From Clostridium cylindrosporum DSM 605 (lineage in GTDB: Bacteria > Bacillota > Clostridia > Clostridiales > Caloramatoraceae), in assembly GCF_001047375.1 (NCBI RefSeq), contig NZ_LFVU01000027.1:62001-126000 (forward strand): a stretch of 64,000 nucleotides of DNA, written 5' to 3'. The translations under genes were made by a program, and so were the position numbers. The notes beneath the pieces were generated by a model. The model had not been told where the DNA came from, did no database searches, and saw nothing but the letters and a program-made list of their open reading frames with translations. Shown piece by piece: positions 54,505 through 63,747 of this stretch; the stretch's first letter is position 1, and each line of letters starts with the position of its first letter.

Positions 54505-55146
54505 ATGGGAACTCTTTTAAATGAACGAGTTACGAGAAATATAAAGGAGAACATGGGAATTTACTTTTTAATATTATTATTTTTCTCAGTAGGTCTTGCT
54601 ATAGGAGGGTTTGCTATTAAATCTCTCGAAGCAGGAGAAAAACAAGAGCTTTTAGCCTATATGAATAGCTTTTTTAAGATTTATTCTGGAGAACAAGTAT
54701 CAGGATTTTCAATATTTATTCAATCAGCTAAAAATAATTTGTTTTCAATTTTAATAATTTGGGCTTTAAGTTTGACAATTGTAGGAGTTCCAGTTGCATT
54801 AATTGTAGTAGGATTTAGAGGATTTATACTTGGATTCTCAGTAGGATTTTTTATTGAAAGTATGGGACTTAAAGGACTTGTGTTTTCATTAGTAGGTATA
54901 ATTCCACAGAACATAGTATATATTCCTTGTATACTTATTACGTCAGCTCTTAGCTTAACATTCTCTATAGCTGTAATTAAAAGAAAAAGGAGTAAAGGGT
55001 TTTATAATCAAGGAGGAATAAGTATTGTTTCCTATAGTACTATTATAGGAACTATCTTCCTTATAACTCTACTTGGAAGTTTAGTTGAAGGCTTTATAAG
55101 TCCAACAATAATAAAGGCTCTTTCAGGGTATTTTATAATTGGTTAG
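54505..55146 (+). CDS. spoIIM: Stage II sporulation protein M
   Basis: The 213-residue protein has about five membrane helices, and GFRGFILGFSVGFFIESMGLKG fits the SpoIIM family. With SpoIID and SpoIIP it drives membrane migration during engulfment; neither partner is in this window. AAAGGGGGAA precedes the ATG. Confidence 0.93.
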   Translation: MGTLLNERVTRNIKENMGIYFLILLFFSVGLAIGGFAIKSLEAGEKQELLAYMNSFFKIYSGEQVSGFSIFIQSAKNNLFSILIIWALSLTIVGVPVALIVVGFRGFILGFSVGFFIESMGLKGLVFSLVGIIPQNIVYIPCILITSALSLTFSIAVIKRKRSKGFYNQGGISIVSYSTIIGTIFLITLLGSLVEGFISPTIIKALSGYFIIG

Positions 55147-55158
55147 GGGTGTTAGGCT

Positions 55159-55383
55159 TTGATATGGAAAAGGTTGGTTCTTTTCTTAAAAGTATTTTTT
55201 ATATTATTAGTTTTAGGATTTTTTCTTCCATATTTAGTAAAGTTACTTGTGGTTAAATTCCACTTTCTAAACAATCAAATTCCCTCTGGGAATAGTGTTT
55301 TTGTAATGCATAGGGGATCGGAAGAAGTAACCTTAAAAGTTGTTTTATATAATATTCTGCAAAAGTTTATACAGCTTTTATAA
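55159..55383 (+). CDS. Small membrane protein, YqzK/DUF4227-like position
   Basis: This 74-residue protein has one N-terminal hydrophobic helix (~7-33) and a short soluble tail with SGNSVFVMHRG. It starts at TTG 55159, 7 nt behind a GGGGTG site; no ATG is suitable. In Bacillus a single-pass DUF4227 protein (YqzK) is encoded beside xerD, so this may be its counterpart, but sequence similarity is not obvious by eye. Confidence 0.62.
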   Translation: MIWKRLVLFLKVFFILLVLGFFLPYLVKLLVVKFHFLNNQIPSGNSVFVMHRGSEEVTLKVVLYNILQKFIQLL

Positions 55384-55453
55384 GAAAATGAAGGATTTAT
55401 AAAACTTTTGTTGAATATTAGCGATGTGAATAATTCATAAAGGGGACTTGTTA

Positions 55454-56332
55454 ATGGAAAAGGTTTTAAAGGATTTTGTACAGGAGTTAAGGGAAGATAA
55501 AAGATTAAGTGACAATACCTTAGAGTCATATACTAGGGACATAAAGAAATTTTTAATGTACCTTGCAGAAAATAACTTAGACTTTAAGTTAGTAAGAAAA
55601 ACTAATATAATAGCATATATTTTATATCTTCAAAAAGTTGGAAGAGCAACTTCTTCAATTTCAAGAAGTATAGCTTCTATCAGAGCCTTTTATAAAATGC
55701 TACTTAGAAACAATATAATTACTAAAGATCCTACCTTAAATCTTGAATCTCCAAAGTCCGAAAAAAAGGTTCCTCAGGTTTTAAGTGTCCAGGAAATAGA
55801 AAAATTGTTGTCACTTCCTAATGTAAGTGAATCTAAAGGGGTTCGAGATAGAGCAATGCTCGAAATTCTTTATGCAACAGGAATTAGGGTAACTGAGCTT
55901 ATAAACTTAAATTTTGATGATATTAATCTTGAAATAGGGTTTATAAAATGTAGTGGAAATAAAGAGAGAATCATACCTATGGGTAAGGTTGCAATAGAAA
56001 TGCTTAAGACATATATGTTCGATTACAGAGATAAATTACTTAGTAATCAACAAGAAACAGCACTATTTTTAAATTTCCATGGAGAAAGAATGACTAGGCA
56101 AGGGTTTTGGAAAATAATAAAACATTATGCATCATTGGCGGATATAAATAAAGATATAACACCACATACCCTTAGACATTCATTTGCAGCTCACCTAATT
56201 GAAAATGGGGCAGATTTAAAGTCTGTGCAACAAATGCTAGGACATTCAGATATATCGACTACGCAAGTATACGCTGAACTAATAAAAAATAGAATCAGCG
56301 ATGTATATAAAAAGACTCATCCTAGAGCATAG
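55454..56332 (+). CDS. xerD: Tyrosine recombinase XerD
   Basis: This 292-residue recombinase resolves chromosome dimers at dif. It has an N-terminal SAM-like DNA-binding domain (~1-90) and the catalytic domain with Arg in YATGIRVTELINL, HTLRHSFAAHL (His/Arg), LGHSDISTTQVY (His and the nucleophile Tyr). Length fits the 290-300 norm for XerD. ATG 55454 lies 8 nt after AAAGGGG. Confidence 0.93.
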   Translation: MEKVLKDFVQELREDKRLSDNTLESYTRDIKKFLMYLAENNLDFKLVRKTNIIAYILYLQKVGRATSSISRSIASIRAFYKMLLRNNIITKDPTLNLESPKSEKKVPQVLSVQEIEKLLSLPNVSESKGVRDRAMLEILYATGIRVTELINLNFDDINLEIGFIKCSGNKERIIPMGKVAIEMLKTYMFDYRDKLLSNQQETALFLNFHGERMTRQGFWKIIKHYASLADINKDITPHTLRHSFAAHLIENGADLKSVQQMLGHSDISTTQVYAELIKNRISDVYKKTHPRA

Positions 56333-56365
56333 GTGAATCTGAAGTAATTTAACCTAAAATTTATT

Positions 56366-56400
56366 AGTACGAAAAATATATAATTTTCGTACTTTTTTTT
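56366..56400 (+). terminator. Terminator after xerD
   Basis: AGTACGAAAA (56366-56375) pairs with TTTTCGTACT (56384-56393), followed by T8. Confidence 0.88.
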
Positions 56401-56492
56401 ATTATCCTTAGAAATATGAATATATAATAACCTTTTTATTTAACAGTATATCTAGTATAATACTAAATAACCTATAGAAGGGAGATATGGTA

Positions 56493-57671
56493 ATGAATAG
56501 AGTGATATTAATTGTTTTGGACAGTGTGGGAATTGGAGAAATGCCCGATGCTCATATTTATGGTGATGATGGAAGTAATACCATAGGAAATATATCAAAA
56601 TCTCAAGGTGGAATTTCTTTAAATAAACTTGCTTCACTTGGGTTTTCTAATATAGATGGAATAGAAGGTCTAAGTAAAGTTGAAAATCCTCTAGGAAGTT
56701 ATGGTAGACTAATGGAAAAGTCTAAGGGAAAGGACACTACAACTGGACATTTTGAAATTGCAGGAATTATAGTAGAAAAGGAATTTCCTACTTATCCTAA
56801 TGGTTTTCCAAGGGAAGTTATAGAGGAATTTGAAGAAAAGACAGGACTTAAGGTTATAGGAAATAGGGTTGCATCAGGTACTGAAATAGTAGAGGAACTT
56901 GGTGAAGAACATGTTAAAACTGGAAATCCTATATGTTATACATCTGCGGATAGTGTATTTCAAATTGCTGCACATGAAGATATTATACCTATAGATAGAC
57001 TATATGAGATATGCGTTATAGCTAGAAAAATACTAGTAGGAGAGCATGGAGTAGGTAGGGTTATTGCAAGACCATTTATTGGCACAAAGGGTAACTTTAA
57101 AAGGACTTCTAATAGACGTGATTTTTCATTAAAACCACCTAAGAAAACAATGCTCGACTATATTAAAAATAGTAACATGGATGTTCAAGCAGTTGGAAAA
57201 ATAGAAGATATTTATGCTGGTGAAGGAATCACAGATGCAGTGCATATAAGTGATAATATGGATGGTGTAAATAAAACATTAGAATATATTAAAAGTGACT
57301 CAAAGGGTCTTATTTTTACTAATTTAGTTGATTTTGATATGCACTATGGACATAGAAACAATCCAATAGGATATAAAAAGGCTTTAGAGGAATTTGACAA
57401 TAGGCTTCAAGAAATTATAGATGCTATGAAAAAAGAGGATGTTTTAATTATTACTGCAGATCATGGTTGTGACCCAACAACACCGAGTACTGATCATTCT
57501 AGAGAATATACTCCACTTGTAATATATGGAGAAAACATTAAACAAGGAGTAAATCTTGGTACACGTGATAGTTTCTCGGATATAGGAAAAACAGTTTTAG
57601 ACATATTGAATATTGAAAATGATATAGATGGCATAAGCTTTAAGAAAGAAATTTTAAAGGAGAGTATTTAA
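56493..57671 (+). CDS. deoB: Phosphopentomutase
   Basis: This 392-residue alkaline phosphatase-superfamily enzyme interconverts ribose-1- and ribose-5-phosphate (and the deoxy forms). VLDSVGIGEMPDA (metal Asp), KGKDTTTGHFEI (phosphothreonine region), DFDMHYGHRN and TADHGCDPTTPSTDHSRE are all present. ATG 56493 is favoured over 56487 by its distance from GAAGGGAG. It heads the nucleoside salvage operon. Confidence 0.95.
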   Translation: MNRVILIVLDSVGIGEMPDAHIYGDDGSNTIGNISKSQGGISLNKLASLGFSNIDGIEGLSKVENPLGSYGRLMEKSKGKDTTTGHFEIAGIIVEKEFPTYPNGFPREVIEEFEEKTGLKVIGNRVASGTEIVEELGEEHVKTGNPICYTSADSVFQIAAHEDIIPIDRLYEICVIARKILVGEHGVGRVIARPFIGTKGNFKRTSNRRDFSLKPPKKTMLDYIKNSNMDVQAVGKIEDIYAGEGITDAVHISDNMDGVNKTLEYIKSDSKGLIFTNLVDFDMHYGHRNNPIGYKKALEEFDNRLQEIIDAMKKEDVLIITADHGCDPTTPSTDHSREYTPLVIYGENIKQGVNLGTRDSFSDIGKTVLDILNIENDIDGISFKKEILKESI

Positions 57672-58486
57672 TGAGCATAGAAAAAATAAAAAAGGCTAGT
57701 GAGTTTATAAAGTTAAAAATTAAAGAAATCCCAGAAGTTCTAGTTATATTAGGGTCAGGTCTTGGAAGTCTTGCTGAGGATATTCAAGATAAAATAGAGA
57801 TTAATTATAATGATATACCAGGGTTTCCGGTATCAACTGTTGAAGGTCATGTAGGTCAGTTCGTATACGGTAGTCTCGGAGGCAAAAAAGTTATAATGAT
57901 GCAGGGAAGATTCCACTTTTATGAAGGCTATGAAATGTCTTTAGTAACATTTCCTATAAGAGTTATGGCTTATATAGGAGTGAAGAAACTTATAGTAACG
58001 AATGCTGCAGGTGGAGTTAATACATCATTTAAGCCAGGAGATTTAATGATAATAAAAGACCATATAAATATGTCAGGAACTAATCCTTTAATTGGGAAAA
58101 ATCTTGATGAGTTTGGAGCAAGGTTCCCAGATATGTCAAATGCATACGACAGGCAATATACTTCATTAGTAAAGAAGATAGCATTAGAATTAGAAGTAGA
58201 GGTTGTAGAAGGGGTTTATGTTATGATGACAGGCCCAACCTATGAAACTCCAGCGGAGGTTAGAATGCTTAGAGTACTTGGAGCAGATGCAACAGGTATG
58301 TCTACTGTTCCAGAGGTAATTGTAGCTAAACATTCCGGTATGAATGTTCTTGGTATATCATGTATTACTAATATGGCTGCTGGAATTTTAGATAAGCCAC
58401 TTTCACATGATGAGGTTATAGAAACTTCTAACTTGGTTAAAGAAAAATTTAAATTGCTTATTAAAAATATCGTTTCAGAAATTTAA
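57671..58486 (+). CDS. punA: Purine-nucleoside phosphorylase
   Basis: The 271-residue trimeric-type enzyme splits guanosine or inosine to base and ribose-1-phosphate. ILGSGLGSLA binds phosphate, GRFHFYEGYEM and TNAAGGVNTSFKPGD are signatures, and GMSTVPEVIVAKHSGM lies late. It overlaps deoB by one base (TAATG), giving coupled translation. Confidence 0.94.
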   Translation: MSIEKIKKASEFIKLKIKEIPEVLVILGSGLGSLAEDIQDKIEINYNDIPGFPVSTVEGHVGQFVYGSLGGKKVIMMQGRFHFYEGYEMSLVTFPIRVMAYIGVKKLIVTNAAGGVNTSFKPGDLMIIKDHINMSGTNPLIGKNLDEFGARFPDMSNAYDRQYTSLVKKIALELEVEVVEGVYVMMTGPTYETPAEVRMLRVLGADATGMSTVPEVIVAKHSGMNVLGISCITNMAAGILDKPLSHDEVIETSNLVKEKFKLLIKNIVSEI

Positions 58487-58503
58487 ATTTAGGGGGAGTT
58501 TCG

Positions 58504-59820
58504 ATGAGGATTTCTGATATTATACTAAAAAAAAGAAAAGGATATAGTCTTTCTAAAGAAGAAATTGAGTTTTTTATAGATGGATACACAAATGGAAGTA
58601 TACCTGATTATCAGGCATCAGCACTTTTAATGGCAATTTTCTTTAGGGGAATGGACAGAGAAGAAACGCTAAGCCTAACTATGGCTATGGTTAACTCTGG
58701 TAATAGAATTGATTTATCAGGTATAAAGGGAATAAAGGTAGATAAGCACTCAACAGGAGGAGTTGGAGATAAAATATCAATATGTTTAGGTCCTATGGTT
58801 GCAGCCGCAGGGGCTCCAGTTGCTAAAATGTCGGGAAGAGGGCTTGGACATACTGGTGGAACCATAGATAAGCTTGAATCAATAAATGGTATGAGACTTA
58901 ATCTAACTCAGGAGGAGTTTATTAATAATGTTAATGAGGTAGGTATATCAATTGCTTCCCAAACTGGAAAGATAGCTCCAGCGGATAAAAAAATATATGC
59001 ATTAAGAGACGTTACTGCAACAGTAGATAATTTGTCGCTAATAGCCGCTAGTGTTATGAGTAAGAAAATAGCATCTGGAGCAGATGGTGTTGTACTAGAT
59101 GTTAAAATGGGTTCAGGAGCATTTATGAAGACTATTGATGATGCAACAGAACTTGCAAAGGAAATGGTATCAATAGGTGAAGGTGCTGGGAAGCATATGG
59201 TAGCTTTAGTAACCAATATGGATGAACCTCTAGGATATAATATAGGAAATTCTCTTGAAGTAATAGAAGCAATAGATGTTTTAAATGGAAAAGGTCCAGA
59301 GGATGTACTAGAATTATCACTTGAAATAGGATCATATATGCTTTTATTATCTAAAAAGTTTAATTCACTAAGTGAAGCAAGGGAAAAACTTTTAAGTGTA
59401 ATTGAAAATAAACAGGCACTTTTGAAATTTAAGGAAATGGTTAAAATTCAAGGAGGAGACCCAGAATTTATTGATAATCCTGAGTTGTTTAAAAAGGCTA
59501 AAAATACACTTAAGGTTATATCGTCGAACACAGGATATATTAAACATATTGATTCGGAAGAAATAGGAAGAGCAGCATTACTTCTTGGTGCGGGAAGAGA
59601 AAATAAAGATAGTATTATAGATATGTCAGCAGGGGTTAAGCTTATTAAGAAAGTTGGGAATTTTGTATCTGAAGGCGAGGCAATAGCACTTCTTTACTAT
59701 AATGATTCTGGTAATATAGAAGAGGCTAGAGAAAAAATCCTAAGTGCATATACAGTAACAGAAAAAAAAGTTACACCTTCAAAACTTATCTTAGATGTAA
59801 TAACAAAGGATAATATGTAA
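58504..59820 (+). CDS. pdp: Pyrimidine-nucleoside phosphorylase
   Basis: The 438-residue enzyme breaks down thymidine and uridine. KHSTGGVGDKISICLGP and KMSGRGLGHTGGTIDKLESI are the thymidine/pyrimidine phosphorylase signature; the Lys/Ser patterns do not distinguish DeoA from Pdp. Firmicute enzymes of this length are usually Pdp. TTAGGGGGAG precedes the ATG. Confidence 0.92.
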   Translation: MRISDIILKKRKGYSLSKEEIEFFIDGYTNGSIPDYQASALLMAIFFRGMDREETLSLTMAMVNSGNRIDLSGIKGIKVDKHSTGGVGDKISICLGPMVAAAGAPVAKMSGRGLGHTGGTIDKLESINGMRLNLTQEEFINNVNEVGISIASQTGKIAPADKKIYALRDVTATVDNLSLIAASVMSKKIASGADGVVLDVKMGSGAFMKTIDDATELAKEMVSIGEGAGKHMVALVTNMDEPLGYNIGNSLEVIEAIDVLNGKGPEDVLELSLEIGSYMLLLSKKFNSLSEAREKLLSVIENKQALLKFKEMVKIQGGDPEFIDNPELFKKAKNTLKVISSNTGYIKHIDSEEIGRAALLLGAGRENKDSIIDMSAGVKLIKKVGNFVSEGEAIALLYYNDSGNIEEAREKILSAYTVTEKKVTPSKLILDVITKDNM

Positions 59821-59861
59821 AGAGCATAGCTACTGATCTTTCAGTAGCTATGCTCTTAAAT
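59821..59861. terminator. Bidirectional terminator between pdp and recQ
   Basis: AGAGCATAGCTACTGA (59821-59836) pairs perfectly with TCAGTAGCTATGCTCT (59841-59856). It overlaps the end of the - strand recQ gene. Confidence 0.85.
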
Positions 59862-61635
59862 TTTCATTATCTAAATATAGAGAAATTTCTTTTATAAAAT
59901 TATCTCCGTACTTTTTAAGTTTATTTTCCCCAACTCCTGAAATTTGAAGCATCTCATTAGGGGTTTTTGGACAAGATATACTCATTGATTTAAGAGTAGT
60001 ATCGGAGAATATAAAGTAAGGTGGAATTTTATTTTTCTTTGCAAGTATAAGTCTTAATACTTTAAGCCTATCAAATAAACCGTTGTCAGATGATATTTTA
60101 TTAGAAACTTTAAATTCCTTTAAAATAACCTTTTCTTCACCTTTTAGAACTTTTCCAGAAAGAGAATTTAGTTTAAGCACAGGAAACTCCCCTTCCTTAA
60201 GAGATAAAAAACCATGGGATACTAAAGTATTAATAAAATTTACTAAATCATTTTTGGAGTAGTCCTTCATTATTCCGTAGGTAGAAAGTGAATCAAATCT
60301 ATTACTTAAAACCTTTTTTTGAGAAGAACCTCTAAGTACATCTACAACCATGGTTGTTCCAAATTCCTTTTTCATTCGATAAATACAGGATAAAACTTTT
60401 TGAGCATCTATGGTTTTATCCCTTAAAGTACCTTCATTTAAACAGCTACTGCAATTATTACAACTATCAAAGTCAGGCTCTTCACCAAAGTATGTAAGAA
60501 TATATTTTCTAAGGCATCCATTATGGTGTACAAAATCTACCATATATTGAAGTTTTTCATATTCAAACTTTTTAGTAAAATCGTTTTGACATCCTACCTC
60601 AATCAGATACTTATTTATGGAAACATCTTGTGGAGAAAAAAGAAGTATACATTCAGAGTTTTCACCATCTCGTCCTGCACGCCCTATCTCTTGGTAGTAT
60701 CCTTCAATATTCTTTGGCATATTGTAGTGAATAACATATCTTACATTTGATTTATCAATTCCCATTCCAAAGGCGTTGGTTGCTACTATAAGATTAATTT
60801 TATCATATACAAAATCTTCCTGCATTTGCTTTCTCTCGCCTTCTAAAAGGCCTGCATGATATCGACCACATGATATTCCTACATCTTTCAAGTATTCATA
60901 AATCTTATTAACTTCTTTTCTTGTAGATGCGTATATTATGCCCGACAAATTTTTATTCGCATTTATATAATCTTTTATATAATCCATTTTGTTTGAAATT
61001 TTTAAGCAATTTATTAAGAGATTATCCCTGTCAAATCCTGTTACAAATATATTAGGAGATTTAAGAGATAATAAATTTATAATGTCATTTTGGACAACAG
61101 AAGTAGCTGTAGCTGTAAAAGCTGTTATAACAGGTCTTTTAGGAAGTTTAGATATAAATCTTGAAATTCCCTTGTAACTAGGCCTGAAGTCATGTCCCCA
61201 CTGAGATACACAATGGGCTTCATCAATTGCTATTTGGGATATATTAAGATTTTCAGTAGCATCAAGAAAATCTCTTGAGTCTAATCTTTCAGGTGCTACA
61301 TAAAGAATTTTAATTTTACCCTTAGATAGTCTATATATAATAGAAGATAACTCATCTTGGGATAAAGTACTATTAATAAATGCTGCACTTATTCCAAGTT
61401 CGATTATTGAATCAACTTGATCCTTCATAAGAGAAATTAAAGGTGATATAACTATCGTTATACCATCAAAGCATAAAGCTGGAATTTGATAACAAATGGA
61501 TTTACCTCCACCAGTTGGCATTATAGCTAATGTATCATCTCCCTTTAATATGCTTTTTACAACTGGTTCTTGATTTTTTCTATATGATGGATATCCGAAA
61601 AAACCTTGAAGATACTGAAGGGATCTTTCAAACAA
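59848..61635 (-). CDS. recQ: ATP-dependent DNA helicase RecQ
   Basis: This ~595-residue 3'-5' helicase has motif I MPTGGGKSICYQ, motif II DEAHCVSQWGHDFRP, helicase C motifs ATNAFGMGIDKSNVR and QEIGRAGRDG, and an RQC zinc site (CLRKYILTYFGE, CNNCSSC). The C-terminal HRDC-like domain reads PNEMLQISGVGENKL. The TTG at 61635 is 6 nt after GAGGTG and is preferred over a GTG at 61644 within that site. It is the only long - strand gene in the last 40 kb. Confidence 0.93.
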   Translation of the reverse strand: MFERSLQYLQGFFGYPSYRKNQEPVVKSILKGDDTLAIMPTGGGKSICYQIPALCFDGITIVISPLISLMKDQVDSIIELGISAAFINSTLSQDELSSIIYRLSKGKIKILYVAPERLDSRDFLDATENLNISQIAIDEAHCVSQWGHDFRPSYKGISRFISKLPKRPVITAFTATATSVVQNDIINLLSLKSPNIFVTGFDRDNLLINCLKISNKMDYIKDYINANKNLSGIIYASTRKEVNKIYEYLKDVGISCGRYHAGLLEGERKQMQEDFVYDKINLIVATNAFGMGIDKSNVRYVIHYNMPKNIEGYYQEIGRAGRDGENSECILLFSPQDVSINKYLIEVGCQNDFTKKFEYEKLQYMVDFVHHNGCLRKYILTYFGEEPDFDSCNNCSSCLNEGTLRDKTIDAQKVLSCIYRMKKEFGTTMVVDVLRGSSQKKVLSNRFDSLSTYGIMKDYSKNDLVNFINTLVSHGFLSLKEGEFPVLKLNSLSGKVLKGEEKVILKEFKVSNKISSDNGLFDRLKVLRLILAKKNKIPPYFIFSDTTLKSMSISCPKTPNEMLQISGVGENKLKKYGDNFIKEISLYLDNENLRA

Positions 61636-61744
61636 TATAAACACCTCACAACTATTTAATTAACTTAAATTATAATAACATAAATACAAAGAAATAGCTT
61701 AATAATAGTAAATATTAGAAAATGTTTATTTTAGTGAAAAGTCT

Positions 61745-61773
61745 CAATAAATTTTCGTTTTTAGGGGAGAATA
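61745..61773 (+). promoter_or_regulatory. Possible sigma-F-type promoter for dacF
   Basis: GGGGAGAATA (61764-61773) fits the GGnnAnAnTA -10 of forespore sigma-F. CAATA (61745-61749), with a 14-nt spacer, is a weak -35. In B. subtilis dacF is sigma-F controlled. Confidence 0.45.
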
Positions 61774-61815
61774 AAAGGAGAGTTTAGTACTACATATTTG
61801 AAAGGAGAGATTTTT

Positions 61816-63024
61816 ATGAAGAGAGGAATATCTTCACTTCTTGTGGCACTATTTTTATGTTTTTCTATGGCACCAACAGTAACTGCTAACGTAGGACCAT
61901 CAACTAAGGAAATAAAAGAAAAAACAGAAAATAAAGGCTCATCAAGTGGTAATTTTAATTTAGACTGTAACTCAGCAATATTAATGGAACCAAACTCAGG
62001 AAAAGTTATATATGAGCATAATGCTAATGAAAAGTTTTCACCTGCTAGTGTTACAAAGGTTATGACTATGCTTTTAACTATGGAAGGTGCTCATAAGGGC
62101 AAATTTAAGTTAAGTGATAAGGTAACTATTAGTGAAAAGGCTATGTCTATGGGTGGAAGTACCATGTTCTTAGAGGTAGGAGAAGTTAGAACAGTTGAGG
62201 ATCTTTTAAAGGGAATTGCTGTTGAATCAGCTAATGATGCTGCTGTAGCTCTAGCAGAGTTTATAGGTGGAACAGAGGATGAATTTGCATCTATGATGAA
62301 TAAAAAAGCAAAAGAGCTTGGTATGAAAAACAGTAACTTTGTTAATAGCTATGGTTTTTATAATAAAGACCATTATACAACCGCATATGATATAGCACTA
62401 ATGTCAAGGGAACTTTTATCATATCCAAAGATACTTGATTATACGAAAATCTGGATGGAAACTATAACAGAAGGTAGAAAAGAGCCATTTACACTTACTA
62501 ACAGAAATAAAATGATAAGACACTATAATGGCTGTGATGGCTTAAAAACAGGATACATTAAAGAAGCTATGTTTTGTATCTCAGCTACAGCTAAAAGAGG
62601 AGATACAAGAATGTTATCTGTAATTATGGGTGCTCCAAGCTGGAAGGAAAGAAATGCTCAAGCGGGACAGCTTCTAGACTATGGATTCTCTAAGTTCTCA
62701 AGTCAAAAGATAGTGAATAAGGGAGATGTAGTTAAAGAGGTTAAGATTCCAAGAGGTAAGCCAGAAAGTGTAAAAGTTGTAGCGAAAAATGATTTAGTTG
62801 CAGTAATGGAAAAGGGCAATAAATCAAAAATAGAAAAGGTAATAGAAATAGATCAAAATTTAAAACTTCCACTTAAAAAGGGAGATAAGATAGGGAAAGT
62901 AACTGCTACTTCTGGAAGCGAAAAGTATGGATCTGTGGATCTTATTTTAGATTGCAACATTGAAAAAACAGGATACTTTGATACTTTAAAAGGTTCATTA
63001 AAAATTTGGTTGAACATAAAATAA
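61816..63024 (+). CDS. dacF: D-alanyl-D-alanine carboxypeptidase (DacF type)
   Basis: This 402-residue penicillin-binding protein has a signal peptide (ending near VTAN), the peptidase S11 domain with SxxK in SPASVTKVM, SAN in VESANDAA and KTG in GLKTGYIKEA, then the C-terminal PBP5 beta domain and a hydrophobic tail. It trims stem peptides in cell wall or spore cortex. ATG 61816 lies 6 nt after AAAGGAGAG. Spore regulation is inferred from the promoter. Confidence 0.9.
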   Translation: MKRGISSLLVALFLCFSMAPTVTANVGPSTKEIKEKTENKGSSSGNFNLDCNSAILMEPNSGKVIYEHNANEKFSPASVTKVMTMLLTMEGAHKGKFKLSDKVTISEKAMSMGGSTMFLEVGEVRTVEDLLKGIAVESANDAAVALAEFIGGTEDEFASMMNKKAKELGMKNSNFVNSYGFYNKDHYTTAYDIALMSRELLSYPKILDYTKIWMETITEGRKEPFTLTNRNKMIRHYNGCDGLKTGYIKEAMFCISATAKRGDTRMLSVIMGAPSWKERNAQAGQLLDYGFSKFSSQKIVNKGDVVKEVKIPRGKPESVKVVAKNDLVAVMEKGNKSKIEKVIEIDQNLKLPLKKGDKIGKVTATSGSEKYGSVDLILDCNIEKTGYFDTLKGSLKIWLNIK

Positions 63025-63061
63025 ATAAAAGAGGCTTTTGGCCTCTTTTATTTATTTTTTA
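63021..63061 (+). terminator. Terminator after dacF
   Basis: ATAAATAAAAGAGGC (63021-63035) pairs with GCCTCTTTTATTTAT (63041-63055) around TTTTG, followed by T6. It overlaps the dacF stop codon. Confidence 0.9.
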
Positions 63062-63114
63062 TATAATTATGTTATAATTATGTTTACTATAAACTATTAT
63101 GGAGGGAATCGTTT

Positions 63115-63738
63115 ATGAACATAGATATAGCTCAATTTATTATAACCGGGATAGTTGTAATAATAGCATTAACTTTTCATGAGTATGCCCATGGACTTGC
63201 GTCATATTCCCAGGGGGATAATACAGCTAAGTTAGATGGTAGATTAACTCTTAATCCCTTATCACACTTAGATTTATTTGGACTTATAGCTCTCTTTTTA
63301 GTTAAGTTTGGATGGGCCAAGCCTGTGCCTATAAATCCTTACTATTATAAAAATAAAAGAAGAGGAATAATAATAACATCATTTGCAGGACCATTTGCAA
63401 ATTTATTACTTGCCTTTTTTTCATTATTTACCTTTTTCTTCATAGCTAAAAACTACAGCGAACCAAGTGACGGTCTTACAATGTTTTTTTATAGTATGGT
63501 ACATATAAATGTAAACTTAGCAGTATTTAACTTAATACCTATACCACCCCTAGATGGTTCTAAGATATTTGCTGAAGCCTTTGGTGGGAAAGTTGCTGAG
63601 TTCATATATAAGGTTGATGGTAAAGGAATGCTAATTTTATTTTTGCTACTAATGATTCCTTTTACGAGAAGTATATTGTTATTTCTAAGTTCAAGTGTGA
63701 TAGATTTTATGTATATCATAATAGATCTTGTATTGTAG
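63115..63738 (+). CDS. Site-2 protease family (M50) membrane metalloprotease
   Basis: The 207-residue protein has about six membrane helices, HExxH as HEYAH (~23-27) in helix 1, and the third ligand region NLIPIPPLDGSK (~141-152). It is a minimal S2P without PDZ domains. Homologues beside scpA-scpB are common in Firmicutes, but the substrate is not known. TGGAGGG precedes the ATG. Confidence 0.92.
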   Translation: MNIDIAQFIITGIVVIIALTFHEYAHGLASYSQGDNTAKLDGRLTLNPLSHLDLFGLIALFLVKFGWAKPVPINPYYYKNKRRGIIITSFAGPFANLLLAFFSLFTFFFIAKNYSEPSDGLTMFFYSMVHINVNLAVFNLIPIPPLDGSKIFAEAFGGKVAEFIYKVDGKGMLILFLLLMIPFTRSILLFLSSSVIDFMYIIIDLVL

Positions 63739-63747
63739 GAGTGTAAT

